A stretch of DNA of 64,000 bases from contig NZ_JAKLTO010000001.1 in assembly GCF_022012335.1 (NCBI RefSeq), forward strand, positions 62,001 through 126,000. The letters run 5' to 3'. Every line of letters starts with the position of its first letter. Position 1 is the first letter of the stretch. The translations under genes and the position numbers were made by a program. The notes under the pieces were generated by a model. It was given only the letters and a program-made list of their open reading frames with translations. It made no database searches and was not told the DNA's origin. Positions 57,093-64,000 of the stretch are shown one piece after another. Origin of the DNA: Flavobacterium sp. SM15. GTDB lineage: Bacteria; Bacteroidota; Bacteroidia; Flavobacteriales; Flavobacteriaceae.

Positions 57093-57131
57093 ATCTTAAA
57101 TAAACCGCATTAATTGCGGTTTGTTTAAGAT
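57093..57131. repeat. Long near-perfect hairpin downstream of the nuclease-NTPase gene
   Basis: ATCTTAAATAAACCGCA (57093-57109) pairs with TGCGGTTTGTTTAAGAT (57115-57131), with one mismatch in 17 and a 5-base loop. There is no T-run after it, so it is not a classical terminator. It may stop transcription, protect mRNA, or serve as a replication or recombination site of the element. Confidence 0.7.
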
Positions 57132-57193
57132 GGAAAACAAATGAGGTCCAGAAAATGGTTAATTTTTCTCAAGAAAATCTATTTTATCATTAT

Positions 57194-57201
57194 TATTTTT
57201 G
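57194..57201 (+). promoter_or_regulatory. -7 box upstream of the unrecognised gene
   Basis: TATTTTTG matches TAnnTTTG and overlaps the TTG that opens the longer reading frame, so translation should begin at the ATG at 57223. No TTG is found at the -33 spacing. Confidence 0.45.
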
Positions 57202-57222
57202 TCTACAGCAAAACTAATTAAT

Positions 57223-58149
57223 ATGAGATTTTCAGAGCCTCAATTGACTAGAGTGGATCCTATATCTGCTTTAAAAATACTTTCTGTTGTTAGAGACTTC
57301 ACCAACTATGATATCGAAGCCTTGAAATCTGGAAAAGATTTGAAAACAATTATTGAAGACCCGAAATATACATTAGAAGAAAAATATCTTATTTTAAAGA
57401 ATATTCTAACGCATCTGGATTTAAAGAATAAAAATTCATTAGCTAACAAAAAAATAAAAGAATTTGAAGCTTTAGGTAATTCCGAAGCTTTTGAAGCTTT
57501 AGATAAATTAACTGACTATTATAATAGTATCTGCAAAAGTTGTAAAAGTCAACTCATAATGACAAAAAGACATTATCAAAAAAGCTTGAAATTTGATTCA
57601 AAGATTGATAATTTCAATGAAAGTGAGCGAGATACAAAATTCTATGAATTAGGAGAATGGGAAAGACTTCCTTTAATTTATAAAAAACATGAATTTATTA
57701 GCTTTTTTCATCAAGAGTTGGGCAATTTTTTTAGTGAAGACCAAATAAATGGAATACTGAACAACTCATTTGACTACACTATTGAACAACCCTCTATTCG
57801 TTTATTGGCAATTGAGTATGAAGACAGCGCTGGAGTTCATAGAGCATTTCACAGAATATATAAAAAGTATAAAGAAAGACGAGAAATACTAAAAGATAAA
57901 GCGATCAGCCACAGTGTTAAAAAATCCAAATCGAAAGAAAGAAAAAAAGAGGATTTGAAGTTTAGCAGAAATGACTTTATGCAAAAAATTAACGAAAAAC
58001 ACTATATCAAAGCCACCAATAAAATCAACTTCGCTATTATTATGTTTCTGTCTTTTAAAAAGATAAGAGAAAATTATTTAAATAACTGTGATGATAATAA
58101 ATCAATACAAAAATTTTTTCAAAGCTTATCATGTAATATAAAATGTTAA
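57223..58149 (+). CDS. Hypothetical protein of the mobile element
   Basis: I do not recognise this 308-residue protein. It is mostly helical and charged, with a possible C-x2-C in SICKSCKSQ near residue 105, a middle part with WERLPLIYKKHEFISFFHQE, a very basic stretch near residue 240 (KKSKSKERKKEDLKFSR) that could bind nucleic acid, and a short hydrophobic helix near the end (INFAIIMFLSFKKI). It has no signal peptide. It lies between the nuclease-NTPase gene and the replication genes, with its own -7 box, so it may be regulatory or a second cargo gene. The ATG at 57223 is preferred to the TTG at 57199. Confidence 0.65.
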   Translation: MRFSEPQLTRVDPISALKILSVVRDFTNYDIEALKSGKDLKTIIEDPKYTLEEKYLILKNILTHLDLKNKNSLANKKIKEFEALGNSEAFEALDKLTDYYNSICKSCKSQLIMTKRHYQKSLKFDSKIDNFNESERDTKFYELGEWERLPLIYKKHEFISFFHQELGNFFSEDQINGILNNSFDYTIEQPSIRLLAIEYEDSAGVHRAFHRIYKKYKERREILKDKAISHSVKKSKSKERKKEDLKFSRNDFMQKINEKHYIKATNKINFAIIMFLSFKKIRENYLNNCDDNKSIQKFFQSLSCNIKC

Positions 58150-58212
58150 AATATGTAAAAAGTACGCAAAAAGTAACCGATTACACATTTTAAAAAAATC
58201 ATAGGTCCAATC

Positions 58213-58236
58213 AGTTAGTTTTACCAAAAATTAACT
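58213..58236. promoter_or_regulatory. Inverted repeat before the HTH gene, possible operator
   Basis: AGTTAGTTTT (58213-58222) pairs with AAAATTAACT (58227-58236), one G-T pair and a 4-base loop, 9 bases before the ATG of the HTH gene. The position just ahead of a DNA-binding protein's own operon suggests autoregulation, which is unproven. Confidence 0.45.
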
Positions 58237-58244
58237 AGTGACAT

Positions 58245-58544
58245 ATGAAAGAAAAAATACAGTATTACCTAACCAACTTATTTTCAGAATTGGAAAACTC
58301 CATTTCTAATAAAGTTGAAAATTCAGTTGAAAGAGCTCTATCAAAACATGATTTTAGCTCAACAAGCACAAATTCATCGTTATTAACCACGGACGAATTA
58401 GCCAAACACCTAAGTGTTTCTAAATCACACATCAACAAACTACGAAAGAAACATAAAACCTTTCCGGTTATAAAAATTGATGGGGCAGTTCGTTTTAAAA
58501 TTTCAGAAGTAGAGACTTTCTTTCATAACCTAAACGACAAATAA
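58245..58544 (+). CDS. Excisionase-like helix-turn-helix DNA-binding protein
   Basis: This 99-residue protein has a helical N-terminus (LTNLFSELENSISNKVENSV) and a C-terminal HTH_17-type MerR-like domain (LLTTDELAKHLSVSKSHINKLRKKH, then FPVIKIDGAVRFKISEVETF). The same domain is used by excisionases and by small regulators in Bacteroidota mobile elements. It opens a tight five-gene plus-strand run and is five bases upstream of the helicase gene, so it may regulate replication or assist excision by the downstream integrase. The two cannot be told apart from sequence. Confidence 0.85.
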   Translation: MKEKIQYYLTNLFSELENSISNKVENSVERALSKHDFSSTSTNSSLLTTDELAKHLSVSKSHINKLRKKHKTFPVIKIDGAVRFKISEVETFFHNLNDK

Positions 58545-58549
58545 GGGTT

Positions 58550-60079
58550 ATGGAGGAACTTATTATATTCGTTGTAAAGCAACGTGGTGCCTATAAGTTG
58601 AGAAAGTTTCTCTACTATAAATTTCTAGAATCATTAGGCTTGATGAGATTGTCTTCTAATGCAGGGACATTTATAGTTCTTGAATTAGAAATGTACTATG
58701 TAAGAATAGATGAGAAAAATTTAGCTCCTTTCATACAAAAGAAAATTATCGAGTGTTATCCTGATGGAATGGATGACATCTCATTAGAAACAGTTTTAGA
58801 TTGCGTACTTGACGATTACAATTATGCTTTCAGTGAAAAAGCACTTTCTTTTGGTGAACCAATTCTTTACGAGTCCAATATAGACACCAAACACAAATCT
58901 TTCATGCCTTTTCAAAATGGGGTCGTAGAGATTAGCTCTAAAAGTATTGAAAGGTTAGAGTTAGGTTCCTTTCCACACAAACGCATTGACTCAGATATTA
59001 TCCAGAGATCTGTTGAAATTAAAGGGGCCCAATTTCTCAAAGGAGAGTACACCAAGTTTGTTTGGTTATTAGCTGATAAATCCCTTCATCGTTTTAAGGC
59101 ATTTGTTACTGTGATTGGGTACTTAGTTCATCGTTATAAAGACCCAGCCAATCCTAAGATAATCATTCTACTTGACCAAGTAGCCAATGACAGTAATGGT
59201 GCCAATGGTGGAGTTGATAAATCTTTACTTATTAAAGCTTTATCCTATGCTTTAAGGATTTTTGAGATTGGTGGCAAGTCTTTTAAGACCGATTACACTT
59301 TTACTTATGATGGAATTGATGAGCAGACAGCAATTATGCTACTAAATGATGCGCCTAAAAATGCTCATTTGGATTCATTTTTTAATTTCAGCACCGATGC
59401 CATCACCATACACAGAAAGTACAAATCGTCATTGATTATCCCTTTTGAAAAATCTCCAAAGGTCGTGATTACTACTAACCACATGATTAAACAGACTCAT
59501 GGCAACAGTTCTGAAAGACGTAAATATCAGATTGAGCTATCTAATCACTTTGGTGCTAACCATACACCTAAAGATGAATTTGGTCACTTGCTGTTTTTGG
59601 ATTGGGAAGCCGATAGTGAGCAGTGGCACCACTATTACAATTTCATCTTCTTCTGTGTTCAGTATTATTTGTGTTTCGGACTGATTAACCCTCCTAAAAT
59701 CAATATTGACAACAGAGCTTTGTTAGCAGAAGTCGGTGAAGAACTCATTGAGTTCTTAGACGAGAAACTAGCCGAAGGCATTACCAAACTTCACAAACAA
59801 GATTTATTTAACGAATTTGTTTCAAGTGGTGCAATTATTAACCGTAACAACCTACCTGCTAAAGGTACTTTTACTCGTAAAGTCAAATTGTACTTTAACT
59901 ATAAAAACATCGATTTCAAAGAGACTCCTTCTGACACCAAAAAGTACTTTGAAATTATTACGGATAAAACCATTGAAGAACTGACCCAAAAAGACATCAA
60001 TTCAGTGGATACTGACTATAAACTTGTTGATACACCTATCAAACTCAAAAAGGCTATAAAAGACCTAAAAAACTCTTAA
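58550..60079 (+). CDS. SF3/DUF5906-type helicase with altered Walker A motif
   Basis: The 509-residue protein resembles the primase-associated D5-like or DUF5906 helicases of phages and plasmids. An N-terminal region (about 1-110, possibly the remnant of a primase-linked domain) leads into FMPFQNGVVEI, typical of these proteins. The P-loop reads GANGGVDKS (217-225), with Asp223 where Gly normally precedes the Lys. Walker B is IMLLNDAP (Asp267), sensor 1 is VVITTNHM (Asn310), and an arginine-finger-like SSERRKYQIE follows. A basic winged-helix tail completes it. It ends one base before the polymerase gene. Its likely role is unwinding the element's DNA. Whether the altered P-loop still binds ATP is unknown. 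Confidence 0.75.
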   Translation: MEELIIFVVKQRGAYKLRKFLYYKFLESLGLMRLSSNAGTFIVLELEMYYVRIDEKNLAPFIQKKIIECYPDGMDDISLETVLDCVLDDYNYAFSEKALSFGEPILYESNIDTKHKSFMPFQNGVVEISSKSIERLELGSFPHKRIDSDIIQRSVEIKGAQFLKGEYTKFVWLLADKSLHRFKAFVTVIGYLVHRYKDPANPKIIILLDQVANDSNGANGGVDKSLLIKALSYALRIFEIGGKSFKTDYTFTYDGIDEQTAIMLLNDAPKNAHLDSFFNFSTDAITIHRKYKSSLIIPFEKSPKVVITTNHMIKQTHGNSSERRKYQIELSNHFGANHTPKDEFGHLLFLDWEADSEQWHHYYNFIFFCVQYYLCFGLINPPKINIDNRALLAEVGEELIEFLDEKLAEGITKLHKQDLFNEFVSSGAIINRNNLPAKGTFTRKVKLYFNYKNIDFKETPSDTKKYFEIITDKTIEELTQKDINSVDTDYKLVDTPIKLKKAIKDLKNS

Positions 60080-60080
60080 A

Positions 60081-61817
60081 ATGAAATATTTAGCGTTCGA
60101 TTTAGAGACCACAACTAAAGACATCCATAGTTGTGGGTTACTTGGCTTTGCCTTATCCGTGGCTCCCTATAAGGGTTATTACATTGCTTATACTGATGAT
60201 GAAAATTATAATAAAACAGTATTAGAGACTCTCAAACCATTATTTGAAGATGCTTCCATTGAAAAGATTGGACATAATCTAAAGTTTGACATCAAAGTTT
60301 TGAAACGTTATGGCATTACTGTTAAAGGGCGTATTCACGACACTATGGTTGCAGACTATGTTTTATTTCCTAATCGTAAAAAGCATGGACTAAAACTACT
60401 TTCCATACTACATTTCAATTACAAACAAATTGAGTTTGGTGACATAGCCATTGGACCACAAAAAAATAAAACGCTTGTTGGTGTCGACCTTAAAAAAGTT
60501 ACTGATTATGCCTGTGAAGATGTAGATCAGACTCTTCAATTGTATAGCCATCTTGTGCCACAAATTTACGGTAAAAATTTACAAGAGATCTATGATTTGG
60601 ACTGCGCTTTAGTGTCTGTCATAGCTGATATGGAAAATAACGGCATTACCATTGATACTTTAAAAGTAAATGCTATTGCTGATGATTTAACTAAGGATTG
60701 CGAAAGGCTTTTATGTGAAATGCAGTCATACACCAAAAAAACATTCAATATCAATTCTACAAAGCAATTAAATGAATTTCTATTTAATGAATTGCAAATA
60801 AATCCTATTGGATCTAAAGGCAAGAATGGACTATATAGTACTTCGCGTAAAGTCCTATTGCGCTTAACCGCTCAACATCCCGTGATTTCAAAAATTATTG
60901 AGTATCGTGGTTTGGTAAAAGTGCAAAAAACTTTTATTCCCGCACTTGGTAATATCAATCCTGTAACAGGGAAATTACACACCTCAATTAATCAGACTGT
61001 TACCGAGACAGGACGATTGAGCAGCAGCAATCCCAACCTCCAAAACATTCCAAGTCGAACATCAGGCAAAAGGTTACGCGAAGTATTTACAGCCTCTTCA
61101 CCTAACCACATACTAATTGGAGCTGACTATTCCAATATTGAACTTCGAGTTATGGCTGCAATCAGTATGGATAAAACAATGATTCATTCCTACAAGAACG
61201 GCATTGACCTACACAGTTTGACAGCTGCCAAAATATTCAACAAACCATTTGATACTATAACAAAAGAACAACGCAATGTTGGCAAGATTGTCAATTTCGG
61301 TCTTATCTACGGTATGTCTGCTCATGGACTCAGAGAAAACCTCTTCGTTAACGGAGGAATGGACTACTCTTTAGAATTCTGCGAGCAAATGATTCATGAC
61401 TATTTCGAGTTATACCAAGGAGTTGCCAAATGTCGTGAAGAATTAATCTATGAGGCTACAATCAACAGCTATGCTCAGACATTATTGGGTCGCAAAAGAC
61501 CTCTGAAAGACATTAACTCCCTTGACCCTAAAAAGCGTGAGAATGCAAAGAGACTAGCACTTAACACACCTATTCAGGGAACTGCTGCTGACATCATTAA
61601 AATTGCAATGGTCAATATCCATAAGCGCATTCTTTCAGAGAATCTGCAATCAAAAATGATTCTTCAAGTACACGATGAGTTATTATTTGACGTACCCAAT
61701 GATGAGGCTGGGTATATGTCAGCCCTAATTAAATACGAAATGGAAAATGCATTTACCATGATCATCCCACTAGAAGTTGAACTCAAAACCGGATCTAACT
61801 GGTCCGAAACACATTAA
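60081..61817 (+). CDS. Phage-type family A DNA polymerase with 3'-5' exonuclease
   Basis: This 578-residue DNA polymerase lacks the 5'-3' exonuclease domain of cellular Pol I. The DEDDy exonuclease keeps Asp7 and Glu9 in AFDLETT, Asp70 in GHNLKFD, and Tyr143-x3-Asp147 in YACEDVD. The polymerase has motif A ADYSNIELRVMAA (Asp349), motif B with Arg398, Lys402, Phe406 and Tyr410 in RNVGKIVNFGLIYG, and motif C VHDELLFDV (Asp532, Glu533). TGRLSSSNPNLQNIPSR is the usual DNA-contact segment. All catalytic residues are present, so it should be active and proofreading. It probably copies the element, with the helicase encoded one base upstream. Confidence 0.93.
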   Translation: MKYLAFDLETTTKDIHSCGLLGFALSVAPYKGYYIAYTDDENYNKTVLETLKPLFEDASIEKIGHNLKFDIKVLKRYGITVKGRIHDTMVADYVLFPNRKKHGLKLLSILHFNYKQIEFGDIAIGPQKNKTLVGVDLKKVTDYACEDVDQTLQLYSHLVPQIYGKNLQEIYDLDCALVSVIADMENNGITIDTLKVNAIADDLTKDCERLLCEMQSYTKKTFNINSTKQLNEFLFNELQINPIGSKGKNGLYSTSRKVLLRLTAQHPVISKIIEYRGLVKVQKTFIPALGNINPVTGKLHTSINQTVTETGRLSSSNPNLQNIPSRTSGKRLREVFTASSPNHILIGADYSNIELRVMAAISMDKTMIHSYKNGIDLHSLTAAKIFNKPFDTITKEQRNVGKIVNFGLIYGMSAHGLRENLFVNGGMDYSLEFCEQMIHDYFELYQGVAKCREELIYEATINSYAQTLLGRKRPLKDINSLDPKKRENAKRLALNTPIQGTAADIIKIAMVNIHKRILSENLQSKMILQVHDELLFDVPNDEAGYMSALIKYEMENAFTMIIPLEVELKTGSNWSETH

Positions 61818-61837
61818 TAATCTTTAAATATAATATT

Positions 61838-62749
61838 ATGAGGCAATTTGATTACATAAAATTGGAACAAAATGGTGTTTATTACATAGACAAACAGCAC
61901 CTTATTGAACATCCTACTATCAAAAAAAGGAACCATATTAACACCCCAGAAAATATCTTCGAAGGGAAACCCTTGTTTGGTAAAAACATTGACATTTATT
62001 ACAATGAGGAAAAATCATTTTTAAGCATTTCTTGCAGTTTACCATATCTAACACATGGTCACAATTATTGCAATTACTATCCTTCTGAAGCATTTGAAAC
62101 AATAACCCTCCTATCAAGAATCTTAAAAGTTGACCTATTTAAGTCGACTGTAAAACAGTATGAGTTTGCTATAATTCATAATGCTCAAAGTCCAACTTCG
62201 GATATCCTTAAAAACATTTTGTCTATACAAGGATCGAATCTGCTAAAAAAGGAGAAATATATTTCTATTTATTCAAATCCAAATTTTGATTTCAAAATCT
62301 ATGATGTCAAATATAATCTCAAGAAAAAACCACCTAAAGTTCTTTTTGACAGTATAATTTTTGAAAGCGAGAATATTGTTAAAACCGAAGTAAAATTCTT
62401 AAAACCTAAAAATCTAACATTAAATCAATTATTGAAATCAGATTTCAGACCTGAAATAGCAATAATTGAAGAAGTTCTATACCAAAAGCTAATTTATTCT
62501 TCTATATCAAATGCGATCGTCGGTGAAAAATTTGATGACATCCTTTATTATACACTACAAAAAATTGGACTGATTTGTGATGTTGACATAAACAATTTCG
62601 TCCTACAAACTATTGATGAAATGAACATTTCCCACAGCAAAAAAACCGCTAGAAGGAACTCATTAAAAGTAAAACAACTTGTCATTTCAGACTCAACAAA
62701 AAACAAATTCATTACCAATGATTTAAACTATGATGACCTATCCTTTTAA
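61838..62749 (+). CDS. Replication initiator-like protein resembling phage/plasmid II/X family
   Basis: The 303-residue protein has segments that recall gene II/X proteins of filamentous phages and related plasmid initiators: LSISCSLPYLTHGHNY (compare the family's SLxKxxxGHN stretch), ETITLLSRILKVDLFKSTVKQYEF, a tyrosine-bearing strand FKIYDVKYNLKKK that would be the nicking-site counterpart, and IVKTEVKFLKPKNLT. If correct, it would nick the element's origin to begin rolling-circle replication. This assignment rests on pattern resemblance only. It starts 20 bases after the polymerase gene. A hypothetical protein of unknown role is the alternative. Confidence 0.5.
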   Translation: MRQFDYIKLEQNGVYYIDKQHLIEHPTIKKRNHINTPENIFEGKPLFGKNIDIYYNEEKSFLSISCSLPYLTHGHNYCNYYPSEAFETITLLSRILKVDLFKSTVKQYEFAIIHNAQSPTSDILKNILSIQGSNLLKKEKYISIYSNPNFDFKIYDVKYNLKKKPPKVLFDSIIFESENIVKTEVKFLKPKNLTLNQLLKSDFRPEIAIIEEVLYQKLIYSSISNAIVGEKFDDILYYTLQKIGLICDVDINNFVLQTIDEMNISHSKKTARRNSLKVKQLVISDSTKNKFITNDLNYDDLSF

Positions 62750-62818
62750 AAATTTATTGAATAAAATAAAAAGTAGGGACCTTCCCGAAAAATTGTACCA
62801 CTTAATAAAATTGTAATT

Positions 62819-64000
62819 ATGGCTATTCTTAAATTGATTGTAAAACAGTCTCAGTCACAAAAAAAGACTAAAAGTAATATGTATATGCTAATGTACCGTT
62901 ACACACACAAAGAACCATCTGTATATTTTTATACTGGAAAAAATATTGACATTCAATATTTTGATACTAAAAACCAATGCATCAAAAAATCATATTCTGG
63001 TTATAACAAATTCAACGTTCTACTTTCCAAACAAAGGCAAAAAATTGAAGATTTTATCAATTCTGCCTTGGCAAACGACATTGATCCGACAAGTACATAC
63101 ATCAAAGCACTTTACAATGGTGATAAACAGGAAAAAATCAAAAAAGTATCAATTACTTTTTGGGATTTTGTAGACTTGTACATTAATGATGCTAAAATGA
63201 AATTGAAACCCAATACACTTAGAAGTTATAATAACATCATTAACAATCTTAAAGCCTATGAACTTAATAAAGATGTTACTTTAAATTGGGAAAGTTTCGA
63301 TACTGACTTTTATTTTTCATTCTTTGATTTCTATACCAATGTTAAAGAACTTGGAAATAATGGTTTTGGAAAGATCATTAAAGTTTTAAAGTCTATTTTA
63401 AATAGTGCTACAGAAAGAGGTTATAATCATAGTATGGCGTATAAGAGTCGTGAATTTAAGGCTCTAAGGGAAGAAGTAGACAACATCTACTTAAGCGAGG
63501 AAGAACTTAAAACGATAATTGATCTGGATTTAAGCTATTGTAAAAAATATGAACAGGCGAGAGACTTGTTTATTATTGGTTGTTACACTGGTTTGCGCTT
63601 CAGTGATTTCTCAACACTTACCACCAATAATATTTCATTGAACAGGATAACTCTCAAAACCCAAAAAACGGGTGCAAGAGTGGTCTTACCGCTATTCCCA
63701 GAAGTAAAAGCGATTCTTGACAAATATAACGGAACACTCCCAAAAGTATATTGCAATCAAAAAATGAATCAATATTTGAAAATCATTGCCAAAGAAGCTA
63801 AACTTAATGAGATGATTGAAAAAACACATACTAGAGGAAGTAAAACCATTAAGAAGTTTTATCCAAAACATGACATGGTCTGTACACATACCGCAAGACG
63901 GAGTTTTGCTACCAATTTATATAAAAGAGGAATTGACACACTGGCTATCATGCAGTTAACCGGACATTCAACTGAAAAGTCCTTTATGAGTTATATCAAA
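62819..64000 (+). CDS. Tyrosine recombinase/integrase (cut by window edge)
   Basis: The open frame begins at ATG 62819 and runs to the last base, 394 codons. An SAM-like arm-binding domain at the N-terminus (about 10-95) and the core-binding domain (about 105-210, FWDFVDLYINDAK) precede the catalytic domain. The full set of catalytic residues can be read: Arg260 in YTGLRFSDF, a Lys in TQKTGARVVLP, His357 and Arg360 in HTARRSFATNLYKRG, His383 in LTGHST and Tyr392 in SFMSYIK. Only a short C-terminal tail is missing. It matches the Bacteroidota family of phage-like integrases used by conjugative and mobilisable elements. It would cut and rejoin the element at its attachment site, which may be the tRNA-Phe gene. 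Confidence 0.93.
   Translation, partial: MAILKLIVKQSQSQKKTKSNMYMLMYRYTHKEPSVYFYTGKNIDIQYFDTKNQCIKKSYSGYNKFNVLLSKQRQKIEDFINSALANDIDPTSTYIKALYNGDKQEKIKKVSITFWDFVDLYINDAKMKLKPNTLRSYNNIINNLKAYELNKDVTLNWESFDTDFYFSFFDFYTNVKELGNNGFGKIIKVLKSILNSATERGYNHSMAYKSREFKALREEVDNIYLSEEELKTIIDLDLSYCKKYEQARDLFIIGCYTGLRFSDFSTLTTNNISLNRITLKTQKTGARVVLPLFPEVKAILDKYNGTLPKVYCNQKMNQYLKIIAKEAKLNEMIEKTHTRGSKTIKKFYPKHDMVCTHTARRSFATNLYKRGIDTLAIMQLTGHSTEKSFMSYIK

Overview
This window is a piece of a Flavobacterium-like (Bacteroidota, Flavobacteriia) chromosome. The evidence is AT-rich coding sequence, Bacteroidota promoter boxes of the TTG-N19..20-TAnnTTTG type, a PorT/SprT type IX secretion protein next to ubiE, a TamL-type outer-membrane lipoprotein, a class II HMG-CoA reductase beside a GHMP kinase, and tandem POT peptide transporters. 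I had no database access, so family names rest on motifs and recall.

Layout. Positions 1-5.3 kb hold a partial outer-membrane-associated DUF5686 protein, the pyruvate dehydrogenase E1 beta subunit, divergent electron-transfer flavoprotein genes (etfB-etfA) and a bifunctional-nuclease-family gene. Positions 5.4-9.2 kb hold thyA, a 2TM protein and folA (one folate/dTMP unit), a small membrane protein, the menaquinone methyltransferase and porT/sprT. Positions 9.2-17.7 kb hold a SpoU-type RNA methyltransferase, tamL, fructose-bisphosphate aldolase, accD (without its zinc ribbon), an ABC permease and purH. Positions 17.8-23.4 kb are a compact cell-shape operon mreB-mreC-mreD-mrdA-rodA. Positions 23.4-31.5 kb hold a lipoprotein endonuclease, a coiled-coil protein, the tail-specific protease, surE, a small membrane protein, lpxB and comEC. 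Positions 31.5-39.6 kb, all on the minus strand, form a peptide-use cluster: two periplasmic thioredoxin-like proteins, three POT transporters and a dipeptidyl peptidase IV. A 2173-residue hybrid sensor kinase follows (39.9-46.4 kb), then mvaA and a GHMP kinase, then a minus-strand envelope operon coaX - outer-membrane protein - lptC - small membrane protein - peptidylprolyl isomerase (48.8-53.8 kb).

From a tRNA-Phe gene (53.9 kb) to the right edge the content changes completely. Seven plus-strand genes without housekeeping roles follow: an 810-residue PD-(D/E)XK nuclease/P-loop NTPase fusion that looks like an anti-phage defence protein; an unrecognised 308-residue protein; a small excisionase-like HTH protein; an SF3/DUF5906-type helicase with an altered Walker A motif; a phage-type family A DNA polymerase; a protein resembling II/X-family rolling-circle initiators; and a tyrosine recombinase cut by the window edge, whose catalytic residues can all be seen. 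I read this as an integrated mobile element carrying most of its own replication machinery plus a defence cargo. It is the part of the window most likely to be undescribed. Its right boundary lies outside the window, and use of the tRNA-Phe gene as attachment site is an inference.

Two copies of a structured Flavobacterium-type intergenic repeat (TAGCCCCGAT...GCGGGA) occur, upstream of purH and between mvaA and the GHMP kinase gene.
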